In this document: positions 24,180-33,719 of the stretch, piece after piece
Layout: each line of letters opens with the position of its first letter
How positions within the stretch are numbered: position 1 is the first letter of the stretch
NCBI RefSeq assembly: GCF_024198215.1
Contig: NZ_JAKCFA010000017.1
Coordinates: 1 to 64,000, forward strand
Source: Myxococcus qinghaiensis
GTDB taxonomy: Bacteria > Myxococcota > Myxococcia > Myxococcales > Myxococcaceae
DNA: 64,000 nucleotides
Direction: 5' to 3'
The notes under the pieces: generated by a model
Database searches by the model: none
Told to the model about the DNA's origin: nothing
The model's input: the letters and a program-made list of their open reading frames with translations, nothing else
Position numbers and translations under genes: made by a program

Positions 24180-25619
24180 ATGTTCCGCTTTCGACTCGGG
24201 AGCATTCCCGTCGACGTCCACCCCAGCCACCTGCTGGTCTCCGCCGTGCTTGCCTACAGCTCGGTCCGCGCCGCGCAGGACGGCTGGCCCTTCCGCCAGG
24301 TGTCCGAGGCGCCCGCCCTGGGCCAGGCCAGCGCCATGGTGGTGTTCGTCCTGTCGTGGATGCTCATCGTCTTCGTGTCCGTGCTGGTCCACGAGCTGGG
24401 CCACGCGCTGGCCAGCCGCCTCTTCGGCTACCACCCCAGCATCGCCCTCGTCTGGCTGGGCGGGCACACCCTGCCCACCGACATGCCCGGCCCCCTTCCC
24501 TGGAAGCGGGATTTGGTCATCACCGCGGCGGGCCCCCTCTTCGGGTTGCTGCTCGGCGTGGTGAGCCTGGTGGGCTACCTCGTCTTCAACGGGCACTCCC
24601 CCGCGCTGGACTTCTTCCTGCGCACCTTCGCCGGGGCCAACTTCATCTGGGCCATCTTCAACCTGCTGCCGGTGATGCCGCTGGACGGCGGGCGCCTGGT
24701 CTCCACGCTGGCCACCCGGGTGCTCGGTCCCAGGCGGGGGATGCTCGCCTCCCAGGGCCTGGCGCTGTTGGTGTGCGTGGCCGTGGTCGTCTACAGCGTG
24801 AACATCGGGTGGCTGTTCCCCGCCATCTTCTTCGCCATGTACGGCTTCCAGGCGTTCCGTTCCCTGGCGGAGCTGATGAGCTCCGGCGGCGGCGCCTCCG
24901 GCATCAGCGCCGGCTCGATGGACCACCCGCTGGCGGCGAAGCTGCGCGAGGCGAAAACCTCCCTGGACGCGGGGCGGATGGACGACGCGCGGCGCCTGGC
25001 GGGCTCGGTGCTGGAGGGCGGCGATGGCCTCACCGCCGAGCTGGCCAGCCACGCCCACCACCTGCTCGGCTGGGTGGCGCTGAAGGAAGGCCAGGGCCGT
25101 CAGGCGCTGGACCACTTCTCCCAGGTGCAGGGACAGAAGGTGGAGCCCCACGCGGTGGCCGCGTCCTTCTCCCTCGTGGGCGATGACGCGCGCGCGCTGG
25201 ATTGGTGGAAGCAGGCCTGGCAGGCGTCCTCGGACCGCACGGTGATGCACGAGTACGCCGGCACGTTGATCCGCCTGGGCCGCGCGCCGGAGGCCCTGAA
25301 GCTGCCCGGCGTGGAGCCCGCCGCGGCCTTCAGCTGCGCGGAGCGGGTGCTCTTCATCCGGGGCGTCTATTCAGAGGCCGCCGCCATGGGCGAGGCCGCG
25401 CTCGAGTACGTGCCGAGCGCCAGCATCGCCTATGACGCGGCGTGCGCTCATGCCAAGGCGCGCAACGTGCCCGACGCGGTGCGCCTGCTGCGCAAGGCGA
25501 GTGAGCTGGGGTTCAAGGACGGGGCCTATGCCGCCTCGGACGCGGACCTGGCGCCGCTGCATGGCCACCCCGCTTTCGAGGAGTGGTTGACGGAGCTGCG
25601 GCAATCCGCCGCCTCCTGA
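24180..25619 (+). CDS. M50 site-2-protease-like membrane protein with C-terminal TPR region
   Basis: Residues 1-220 form a SpoIVFB/site-2-protease-like core with the zinc motif HELGH at 71-75 and the second motif LLPVMPLDGGRL near 170. About six hydrophobic segments are present. Residues 260-479 are soluble and repeat-rich in TPR fashion (AAKLREAKTSLDAGRMDDAR, LGWVALKEGQGRQALDHFSQ), likely a cytoplasmic or periplasmic protein-binding tail. The ATG at 24180 (MFRFRLGSIPVDVHPSH) begins the conserved fold. Substrates are unknown; such proteases often clip membrane-bound regulators. Confidence 0.88.
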   Translation: MFRFRLGSIPVDVHPSHLLVSAVLAYSSVRAAQDGWPFRQVSEAPALGQASAMVVFVLSWMLIVFVSVLVHELGHALASRLFGYHPSIALVWLGGHTLPTDMPGPLPWKRDLVITAAGPLFGLLLGVVSLVGYLVFNGHSPALDFFLRTFAGANFIWAIFNLLPVMPLDGGRLVSTLATRVLGPRRGMLASQGLALLVCVAVVVYSVNIGWLFPAIFFAMYGFQAFRSLAELMSSGGGASGISAGSMDHPLAAKLREAKTSLDAGRMDDARRLAGSVLEGGDGLTAELASHAHHLLGWVALKEGQGRQALDHFSQVQGQKVEPHAVAASFSLVGDDARALDWWKQAWQASSDRTVMHEYAGTLIRLGRAPEALKLPGVEPAAAFSCAERVLFIRGVYSEAAAMGEAALEYVPSASIAYDAACAHAKARNVPDAVRLLRKASELGFKDGAYAASDADLAPLHGHPAFEEWLTELRQSAAS

Positions 25620-25703
25620 CAGAGCGATGACAGGAGGGGGTGTTGATGCGGGGCGAGGCTGCGCACTTTCGGGTGCGCTCCTGCTCCAGCTCAAGAGGCT
25701 CCC

Positions 25704-26732
<1,029 letters not shown>

Positions 26733-26803
26733 CCGTCGCAAGTCAGGGCGAGGCGGAGGCGCACCCACCCGAGTCCCGGCCAACCGGCTAGAGTGGCTCG
26801 CGA

Positions 26804-27430
26804 GTGACTTCGCCTCCGCCGATGAAACCCGCCTCCGCGCCCGTGCGTACCGGAGACGACTCGGGGCGCGCCTCCGTCGCCCCCGAGTCCGACGAGGTGC
26901 TGATGGCGCGGTTCTGTGAGGGGCAGGCTCTGGCGTTCGACGCGCTCTTCCAGCGCCACTCCCGCCAGGTGCGCGGCTACCTCACCCGGCTGACGGGCAG
27001 CGCGTCCACGGCCGAGGACCTGGTGCAGCTCACCTTCATGTCCCTGGTCCGCTCGCGCGGGCGCTTCCTGGCGGGCTCCCGCTTCAAGCCCTGGCTGTAC
27101 GCCATCGCCACCAACGCGGCGCGGGACTTCCAGCGCCGGGGCCGCCGCCCCGAGGAGCTGACCCCCGAGGGAGAGCTGCCCACGGGCGTCGCCGACGAGG
27201 GCCCTGGCCCCCGCGACGTGGGGCTGGAGCGCGCCGTGCGCCAGGCGCTCGACGCGCTGCCCGAGGGCCAGCGCATCCCCATCCTCCTGCACCGCTTCGA
27301 GGGCATGGGGTTCGCCGAAATCGCCGACACCCTGGGCCTCACCGAGAGCGCGGTGAAGGTCCGGGCCCATCGCGGCTATACGCGCTTGCGCGAGCTGCTC
27401 GCCACGCTTCGAACGGAGACCCTGGAATGA
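26804..27430 (+). CDS. ECF-type RNA polymerase sigma factor
   Basis: This 208-aa sigma-70 family ECF protein has region 2 at about 35-100 (FDALFQRHSRQVRGYLTRLT, AEDLVQLTFMSLVRSRGRF, FKPWLYAIATNAARDF) and region 4 at about 140-200 (ALDALPEGQRIPILLHRFEG, FAEIADTLGLTESAVKVRAH). It directs transcription under control of the overlapping gene. The GTG at 26804 gives the longest form; ATG at 26822 is an alternative. It overlaps the next gene by ATGA, the usual arrangement for a cognate anti-sigma. Confidence 0.93.
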   Translation: MTSPPPMKPASAPVRTGDDSGRASVAPESDEVLMARFCEGQALAFDALFQRHSRQVRGYLTRLTGSASTAEDLVQLTFMSLVRSRGRFLAGSRFKPWLYAIATNAARDFQRRGRRPEELTPEGELPTGVADEGPGPRDVGLERAVRQALDALPEGQRIPILLHRFEGMGFAEIADTLGLTESAVKVRAHRGYTRLRELLATLRTETLE

Positions 27431-28239
27431 CCCCCGAGTGTTCACGGGTGATGGACCGCCTGGGCGAGGCCCTGCCCCCGGACCTGGCCGCGCACGTGGC
27501 CAACTGCCAGGAGTGCCAGGTGGTGACGGGAGGCTTCGAATTCATCAGCGGACCGAGCCCCGCTCCCACGGCGCCGGCGTCCGCCTCCTCTGACGACGAG
27601 GACGACGAGGACACCCTTCCCGGGCAGTTCGACGCGCGGCGCTTCGCGCTGGAGACCCTGGCGAAGCAGCCGAAGGCGCGCCCCTGGTGGCATGGGCTGG
27701 TGCTGCTGGTGGGCGTCCACGCGGCGACGGTGGGCGTGGGGCTCATGCTGTTGAGCCGCGACTTCTGGGTGGGCAACGCGGCCCACTCCAGCATTGTCGT
27801 GGGCGTGGCAATCCTCATCCTCGCGCTGCTGGGCGCCGGCACCTATATCGCGCTGTCACCCCACCGCCGCGTCGTGCCCTGGGTGGCGGTCCTCGCCACC
27901 TCGGGAGCGCTGGGGCTCACCGTGGTGCTCACGGGCTCCGGCCAGCAGGGCCGGGCCTTCCTCGCGGGCCTCGTCGGCTGCATGGGCACCGAGCTGGCGG
28001 TGACGGTGGTGCCCCTCGCCGTCACGCTGGTGCTCTTGAGCCGCTCCGCCTTCCACCCCGTGCGCGCCCTGGCCGCCGGACTGTCCGCGGGCGCGGCCAG
28101 CCTGCTCGTCCTCCACCTGCACTGTCCCGACGGGACGGCGTCACACCTGCTCTGGGGCCATGTCGTTCCCTGGCTGGGGCTCGGGGGAATCGCCGTGCTG
28201 CTGCGCTCGCGCATGCCCACGAGCAGCCACGCGCCCTGA
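27427..28239 (+). CDS. Membrane anti-sigma factor, NrsF/DUF1109-like
   Basis: This 270-aa partner overlaps the ECF gene by 4 bases. Its N-terminus carries a zinc-binding anti-sigma-like motif (AAHVANCQECQVV) and an acidic linker (SDDEDDEDT). The rest has about six transmembrane helices and LHLHCPDGTASHLLWGH, the His/Cys-rich signature of NrsF/DUF1109 anti-sigma proteins. It probably holds the sigma factor at the inner membrane and releases it on a signal such as redox, metal or light stress, by analogy with the family. The combined ZAS-like motif and NrsF-like membrane part is somewhat unusual. Confidence 0.75.
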   Translation: MTPECSRVMDRLGEALPPDLAAHVANCQECQVVTGGFEFISGPSPAPTAPASASSDDEDDEDTLPGQFDARRFALETLAKQPKARPWWHGLVLLVGVHAATVGVGLMLLSRDFWVGNAAHSSIVVGVAILILALLGAGTYIALSPHRRVVPWVAVLATSGALGLTVVLTGSGQQGRAFLAGLVGCMGTELAVTVVPLAVTLVLLSRSAFHPVRALAAGLSAGAASLLVLHLHCPDGTASHLLWGHVVPWLGLGGIAVLLRSRMPTSSHAP

Positions 28240-28381
28240 GGACAGGCGCCCCTCCGCCCTCCTCCTCGCTCCCTCCTCCTCGCCCTCTCGCGCCGTGCCT
28301 CCGAGAGGAGTGCCACCGGCCCGACAAGCCACTCCAGAACGTTGCAGCTTCCACGTTCGGGATGGGTTAGTGGGAGGACCA

Positions 28382-30490
28382 ATGAATGTCGATGAACCTC
28401 CGCCTGGAGTGGTGACCCAGCGCTCGGCGTGGCTCGTGCGAGCCCGAGAACTGCTGAGCCGCTTCACCCACGCGGCGCTTCAAGCCTCCAACCGCCTGCG
28501 ACTGCCCGGCCCGTCGGTGCTGCCGGTGGCGGGCGCGGTGGTGGGGCTCTACAGCGGACTTGTCGCGGGCATCTTCTCCAACCTGATTGGCCTCTTCAGC
28601 GGCCTGACGTTCGGCGCGGCGGAGCTGGCGCACACGCTGCGCCGCAGCCAGCTGCTGACGTTGATGGACGCGTTCGGCTCGGCGCGGTGGCATCTGGAGT
28701 ACGCCATCGTCGGGGCGCCGCTGGCGTTGGGCGCGCTGATGCTGGCGCGGGTCATCGAGCCCGGGGGCCCTCGGGACGAGGTGAAGCGACGGCTGCGCCT
28801 CCTGGCGCTGCTGACGCTGGGCGCGCTGTCGCTCTACTACCCCCTGGTGGCGCTGGCCGCGCTCAACAGCGTCTTCGGCCACCCCCACTTCCTGGCGGAG
28901 GCGATTCCCCAGCTGCCCTGGTGGCTGATGCTGCTGGCGCCGACGCTGGGCGGCGTGGCGGTGGGACGGCTGCTGCGGGACAGGCCGGAGACGCATGGCC
29001 ACGGCGTGCCGGAAGTGGTGCGCGCGGTGAAGAGCGGCGCCAACGTGGTGCCCGCGGACCGGGGCCTCTTGAAGCTGGTGGCGTCCGCCATCACCATCGG
29101 CAGCGGTGGGTCGGCGGGCCGCGAGGGCCCCATCGTCTATGGCGGCGCGGCGTTCGCCTCCAGCGTGGGCCGGGTGCTGGGCTTCAGCCGCAAGGAGCTG
29201 TCCATCCTCCTGGCGTGCGGCGCGGGCGCGGGCATCTCCGCGTCCTTCAACGCCCCCATCGCCGGCGCCGTGTTCGCGATGGAAATCATCCTCCGCGAGT
29301 TCGAGCTGCGCGTCTTCTCGCCCATCATCCTGGCCAGCGTGGCGGGCACCCTGGTGAGCCAGGGCGTGCTGGGCGAGGCGCCCATCCTGCGCAGCGTGCC
29401 GTACGAGCTGGTGAGCGGCTCGGAAGTCCTGGCCTACGCGGTGCTGGGCATCGGCTGCGGCCTGTTGGCCTTCACCTTCGTGCGGATGCTGCACGGCGTG
29501 GAGCACTTCTTCCAGGGGCGCATGGGCGGCACGCTGTCGCCGTGGCTGGGCCGCAAGTCGCTGCCGTTCCGCGCGGGCGTGGGCGGGCTGTGCGCGGGCA
29601 CCATGGCCTTCGTCAGCCCCACGGTGTGGGGCAGCGGACACGACTTCATCAACCTGGCGGCGGTGGGAAAGCTGTCCTTCCTCTTCCTCGTCACCGCCTG
29701 CGTGCTGAAGCTGGTGGCGACGGCCATCACCATCGGCTCGGGAGGCTCCGGCGGGACGTTCTTCCCCGCGGCCGTCATCGGCGCCATGGCGGGCGGCGCG
29801 TTCGGCACGCTGGTGCACTACTTCTTCCCGGCCAGCACCGGCCCCAGCGGGGCGTACGCGCTGGTGGGCATGGGCGGCGCGGTGGCGGCGCTCAACCGGG
29901 GTCCGCTCACCGGGATGATGATGATGTACGAGCTGAGCGGGAACCACGACATCATCCTCCCGCTGATGGTGACGTGCACCATCGCCTCCGCGCTGTGCCA
30001 CTACCTCATCGAGCGCAACGCGCCCAAGGCGCCCAGCGACGCGGACCTGCTGGAGCACACGCCCGTGAAGGAGCTGATGGAGCACATGGCGCCCGTGCCC
30101 GCGGGCCTGCCCATGCGCCCCCTGGCGGACCTGCTGCTCACCTCCGAGACGGGCGCGCTGCCGGTGCTGGACAACCACGGCGAGGTCTACGGCATCGTCC
30201 AGGTGGAGCAGCTGCGCGAGGTGTGGCGCGACGAGGCCATGTACCCGCTGCTGGTGGCGAGCGACCTGGCGCGCAAGCTGCCCGCCCTGGCTCCCGACAC
30301 CGACCTGGCCCACGCGCTGCTCCTCATGGACCAGGAGGACGTGGACGCCCTGCCCGTCGCCGCGCCCGAGGGAATCGCCACCCGGGGCCTGCTGACTCGC
30401 GCCGCGGTGAGGCGCTTCCTCTTCGCCCAGCACGCCCGGGCACACGCGAGCGGCGACACCCCCGTCAGCGCCACGGAGACCTCCCACTGA
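28382..30490 (+). CDS. ClC-family chloride channel/transporter with CBS domains
   Basis: This 702-aa membrane protein moves chloride or exchanges it for protons. Selectivity motifs are GHGVP (206-210, equivalent to GSGIP), GREGP (246-250, with the gating Glu E248 kept) and GSGGSGGTFFPAAVIG. A C-terminal CBS pair starts near residue 555 (VKELMEHMAPVPAGLPMRP, LPVLDNHGEVYGIV) and may sense nucleotides. The ATG at 28382 was chosen because GGAGG precedes it; upstream frames overlap the anti-sigma gene. Retention of the gating Glu is compatible with a Cl-/H+ antiporter. Confidence 0.93.
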   Translation: MNVDEPPPGVVTQRSAWLVRARELLSRFTHAALQASNRLRLPGPSVLPVAGAVVGLYSGLVAGIFSNLIGLFSGLTFGAAELAHTLRRSQLLTLMDAFGSARWHLEYAIVGAPLALGALMLARVIEPGGPRDEVKRRLRLLALLTLGALSLYYPLVALAALNSVFGHPHFLAEAIPQLPWWLMLLAPTLGGVAVGRLLRDRPETHGHGVPEVVRAVKSGANVVPADRGLLKLVASAITIGSGGSAGREGPIVYGGAAFASSVGRVLGFSRKELSILLACGAGAGISASFNAPIAGAVFAMEIILREFELRVFSPIILASVAGTLVSQGVLGEAPILRSVPYELVSGSEVLAYAVLGIGCGLLAFTFVRMLHGVEHFFQGRMGGTLSPWLGRKSLPFRAGVGGLCAGTMAFVSPTVWGSGHDFINLAAVGKLSFLFLVTACVLKLVATAITIGSGGSGGTFFPAAVIGAMAGGAFGTLVHYFFPASTGPSGAYALVGMGGAVAALNRGPLTGMMMMYELSGNHDIILPLMVTCTIASALCHYLIERNAPKAPSDADLLEHTPVKELMEHMAPVPAGLPMRPLADLLLTSETGALPVLDNHGEVYGIVQVEQLREVWRDEAMYPLLVASDLARKLPALAPDTDLAHALLLMDQEDVDALPVAAPEGIATRGLLTRAAVRRFLFAQHARAHASGDTPVSATETSH

Positions 30491-30554
30491 CGCCCCTGGG
30501 GTCCGGGCCAACCCCCTTTTACGAGGAAGGCTCGTCCTGTTCGTGGCGTGAAGG

Positions 30555-31109
30555 ATGGGACATGCTGGGCGCCCGGAGGCGTCCGTGGAGCTACTCCGTG
30601 CGAGTCCAGCCGAGCACCCGCTGCTGCGAAACCTGTACCCGCTCTACCTGCATGACTTGAGCGAGTTCGGCGTGGAGTACCGCCTGGACGCGCAGGGCCA
30701 GTGGGTGCCGAACTTCCTGCCCACGTGGCTGGCGGACTCCAACGAGGTCCACCCGTTGCTGCTGCGCTGGGAGGGCCGCACGGTGGGCTTCGCCTTCGTG
30801 GCGCAGGCGCCCTTCCCGTACATGACGCCCGGGCGCGACTTCCGGATGAGCGAGTTCTTCATCCTGCGAGGCGAGCGGGGCTACGGCCTGGGCCGGCGCG
30901 CGGCCATGGCCGTGTTCGACCGCTTCCGGGGGCTGTGGGAGGTGTCCCAGCTCCCCGCCAACCACGCGGCGACCTCCTTCTGGAGGAAGGTCATCCGCGA
31001 GTACACCGGCGGCCAGTTCGAGGACAGCTACGTGGAGGACTCCCCGGCCCAGCTCTTCGACAACCGGGGACTGCCGCCGCTGCGCCTCAAACCGCCCAGG
31101 GACCGCTAG
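30555..31109 (+). CDS. GNAT-family acetyltransferase
   Basis: This 184-aa protein has a GNAT fold, recognisable from FFILRGERGYGLGRRAAMAV, the acetyl-CoA-binding R/Q-x-x-G-x-G/A loop (RGYGLGRRA), and the preceding beta strand VGFAFVAQAP. Acceptor unknown. It has no signal peptide, follows the ClC gene by 64 bp and converges with a peroxiredoxin gene, the stops touching. The ATG at 30555 is weakly supported. Confidence 0.8.
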   Translation: MGHAGRPEASVELLRASPAEHPLLRNLYPLYLHDLSEFGVEYRLDAQGQWVPNFLPTWLADSNEVHPLLLRWEGRTVGFAFVAQAPFPYMTPGRDFRMSEFFILRGERGYGLGRRAAMAVFDRFRGLWEVSQLPANHAATSFWRKVIREYTGGQFEDSYVEDSPAQLFDNRGLPPLRLKPPRDR

Positions 31110-31706
31110 CTACGGCTTCGGCTTCGCCTCGGGAGCGGGCTGTTTCGCGGCGGGCGCCGGCGCTGCGGCGGGAGCTGGCGTCGCGCCGGGTTCAGGAGCC
31201 GCGGCGGGCTTGCCCTGGGAGCACGAGGTGATGGCGCCCGACGGGTCGATGGCGTCACCGCCCGAGTCCACCTTGAGGACCTTGCGCCCCTCGCCGACGA
31301 CGAAGGTGTAGCGCTTGGACACCGTCACCAGCGGCATCTTCACGTCGTACGCCTCGACGACCTTGCCCTCGGGGTCCGGGATGAAGGGGAACGGCGCCTT
31401 CAGCTCGTCCTTGAAGCGCTTGAGCGTCGCCGCGTCGTCCGTGCTGAAGGCCAGGACGCGCCCCTGCAGCTTTTCGATATCCGAGTGCCGGGCCGTGTAC
31501 GCCTTGAGCTCCTTGGTGCACCCGCCCGTGAAGGCCTTGGGGAAGAAGGCGACGATGACGGGCCCCTGCTTCACCAGCTCCGACAGGATGTAGACCTTGC
31601 CGTCGGTGTCCTTCACGGTGAAGTCCGGGGCGGTGTCGCCCACGTTGGGAACGGCGCCAACCAGCAGGCCTGCGAGCAGCACGGGAGCGAGGAGCATGCC
31701 GGCCAT
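31110..31706 (-). CDS. Exported AhpC/TSA-type peroxiredoxin
   Basis: This 198-aa thioredoxin-fold peroxidase has the active-site segment [20 protein letters not shown], with the peroxidatic Cys in the BCP/PrxQ-like GGCTKE. A hydrophobic start ([17 protein letters not shown]) suggests export to the periplasm, and a low-complexity Ala/Pro tail ([19 protein letters not shown]) ends the protein. It reduces peroxides. The start at 31706 is preferred; the frame extends 9 codons further. It is followed on the same strand by no gene; the SsnA-like gene lies upstream. Confidence 0.85.
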   Translation of the reverse strand: MAGMLLAPVLLAGLLVGAVPNVGDTAPDFTVKDTDGKVYILSELVKQGPVIVAFFPKAFTGGCTKELKAYTARHSDIEKLQGRVLAFSTDDAATLKRFKDELKAPFPFIPDPEGKVVEAYDVKMPLVTVSKRYTFVVGEGRKVLKVDSGGDAIDPSGAITSCSQGKPAAAPEPGATPAPAAAPAPAAKQPAPEAKPKP

Positions 31707-31748
31707 TTGAGCGGGCCCGCTCCTCCCAGGCAAGCGACGCAGGCGTCG

Positions 31749-33035
31749 CTACTTCGCCTCGGCCATGCGCGCCCACACGGCGGCGGCGGCCTCGCGCGCC
31801 TGCTCGGCCACCACGGAGGGGTTCACGGACAGCGGCCGGCGCGCCCACATGCGCCACACCCCGTCCACCATCACCGCCTCCACGTGCCGGCTGCCCAGGC
31901 CGAACACCACGTGCCACGCCAGGTTCTCCGCCGTCAGCGGCGTCGCCGGCAGGTAGTCGAGCACCAGCAGGTCCGCCAGCGCGCCCTCCCGCATCGGCCC
32001 CACCGGCACGCCGAAGTGCTGCGACACCAGCCGGTGTCCGTTGGCCAGGTAGCGCAGCACGTCGATGGGCTGCCCCGCCTCGCGCGAGCGCAGGTACGCC
32101 GCCTGCGCCTCCGCGAACAGGTCCGCCGACACACCGTCCGCCCCCAGCGTCGCGCGCGCGCCGAACTTCAGCGCCGGCGCATAACCCACCTCCAGCCCCT
32201 GGTTGGCGCGCGGCGTGTGGACAATCCACGCCCCCGTCGCAATCACCTGCGCCAGGTCCGCCCACGCCAGGTGCCCCACGTGCGCCAGCTGGCTGCGAGG
32301 CGACAACAGCCCCGCGTCCAACAGCCGGGGCACCTGCGAGGCGCCGTGCCGCTCGTTGGACAGCCGCTCATCCAGCGGGTCCTCCGCGAGCGGGATGTGC
32401 AGGCCGGTGTTCGCCGCCTTGAGCGCCTCGGCGAGGCCCTGGAGCGCGTCCGGCCCCAGCGTGAAGCAGGGGGCCGCGCCCACCTGGCCCCGGAACCTCC
32501 CCTTCGCCTTCTGCGCGAAGCCCACCGTCTCCTCCAGCCCCTCCTCGCGCCCCACCGCCCCGCCGCGGTCCGACACCGCGTAGGCGAGCACGCCGCGCAC
32601 GCCCACCTCATGGAGCCCGCGCGCCAGCCGCACCAGCGAGCCCGACACCGCCTTGGGCGACGAGTGCAGGTTGCACACCGTCGTCGTGCCGCACTGGAGC
32701 GCCTCCAGGCCGCCCGCGCAGCCCGCCACCTGGACCGCGTCCAAATCCAGCGCGTCCTCGTAGGGCCAGAGCACCTTCTCCAGGATGTCCTGGTAGGTCT
32801 CCATCGCGGTGTTCGGCATGCCCCGACCCAGGACGGCGTGCAGCCGGTGGTGCGCGCTGACCAGGCCCGGGAAGACGAGCTTGCCGGAGAGGGCCACCAC
32901 CTCGTCGTCGGACTGGGGCGTCAGGTCCGGCCCCCGCGCGACGATTCGCTCCCCTTCGACGCGCAAATCCACGCGTTCCACCACCGCGGGCTCCAGCTCG
33001 ACGACGTAACCACCCTTGAGGACGGTGCCCAACAT
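31749..33035 (-). CDS. SsnA-like amidohydrolase with an altered metal motif
   Basis: This 428-aa TIM-barrel metal-dependent hydrolase closely follows the SsnA pattern (PGLVSAHHRLHAVLGRGMP, GLHIPLAEDPLDE, HVGHLAWADLA, LGADGVSADLFAEA). In SsnA and relatives the first metal motif is HxH; here it is H62-H63-R64, so the second His is Arg. The other likely ligands (the His in LHIPLAED, the His in QLAHVGHL and the Asp in LGADG) remain. It may have lost activity or changed metal use. Substrate unknown; SsnA is linked to purine-type hydroxylase clusters elsewhere. Confidence 0.82.
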   Translation of the reverse strand: MLGTVLKGGYVVELEPAVVERVDLRVEGERIVARGPDLTPQSDDEVVALSGKLVFPGLVSAHHRLHAVLGRGMPNTAMETYQDILEKVLWPYEDALDLDAVQVAGCAGGLEALQCGTTTVCNLHSSPKAVSGSLVRLARGLHEVGVRGVLAYAVSDRGGAVGREEGLEETVGFAQKAKGRFRGQVGAAPCFTLGPDALQGLAEALKAANTGLHIPLAEDPLDERLSNERHGASQVPRLLDAGLLSPRSQLAHVGHLAWADLAQVIATGAWIVHTPRANQGLEVGYAPALKFGARATLGADGVSADLFAEAQAAYLRSREAGQPIDVLRYLANGHRLVSQHFGVPVGPMREGALADLLVLDYLPATPLTAENLAWHVVFGLGSRHVEAVMVDGVWRMWARRPLSVNPSVVAEQAREAAAAVWARMAEAK

Positions 33036-33086
33036 CCCTCCGAAGAACGAAGAACGAAGCGCGTGGCGGGTCAGCGCGCCGGGAGG

Positions 33087-33548
33087 TTAGCACTCCACCG
33101 GACCCATCGCGCGAGCCAGCAGATAGAGCGCCCACACCCCGCGTAAGGCCCATAGCACCCCGCGCACCAGGTTGGTCGCCAGCAGGCCACGGAGCGCCTC
33201 GAGGTCATACCCACCTCGGAGCACCTCATGCCGAGGCACCTGCCAGAAGAAGGTGGACAACCACACCCCCACCACCGCCGCGAGGCCCGCCCACGCCATC
33301 CATGCGGGCACCCCTGGAGGCAGCGGCGTCAGCACCAGCGCCACCGCGCACCCCAGCTCCACCAGCATGGGCACCGCGACGACGCGGGTGATGCGGCGGC
33401 CGTGCTCGGCGGCATAGGCGGCGAAGCCCTCCACGCCCACCCGGGCGAACAGCGGGTAGTGCACGCCCTGGACGACGGCGATGACGCCCACCAGGTAGAG
33501 GGTGGCCGCCGCGTGCGTGAGCCACAGCAGCGGCGCGCCTTGCGTCAT
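33087..33548 (-). CDS. Four-helix membrane protein of unknown function
   Basis: This 153-aa protein has four clear hydrophobic segments (LTHAAATLYLVGVIAVVQGV; VVAVPMLVELGCAVALVLT; WMAWAGLAAVVGVWLSTFFW; VLWALRGVWALYLLARAM). WQVPRHEVL near residue 105 recalls small DUF-type membrane proteins of Myxococcales. I cannot name the family or role. It is transcribed with the same polarity as the SsnA-like gene. Confidence 0.65.
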   Translation of the reverse strand: MTQGAPLLWLTHAAATLYLVGVIAVVQGVHYPLFARVGVEGFAAYAAEHGRRITRVVAVPMLVELGCAVALVLTPLPPGVPAWMAWAGLAAVVGVWLSTFFWQVPRHEVLRGGYDLEALRGLLATNLVRGVLWALRGVWALYLLARAMGPVEC

Positions 33549-33719
33549 GCGGGCCTCCGACCTTTCTCAGGCACGTGGAAATCCACGACCAGCCTGGGCC
33601 CGCGCGGCAGGGGGGCGCAAGCGCCGGGCGGCCGGGGCCGGGACGGAGACGGGCAGGCGTCCACCCTCGAACTTCTGAGGGGGGACGCGGGGAGGCTCTC
33701 CACATAGACTGGCGCCATC

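Noticed and set aside
28367-30511. 714-aa minus-strand open frame
   Set aside because: Antisense to the ClC gene; Arg/His/Gln-rich shadow of GC-rich codon use, no motif.
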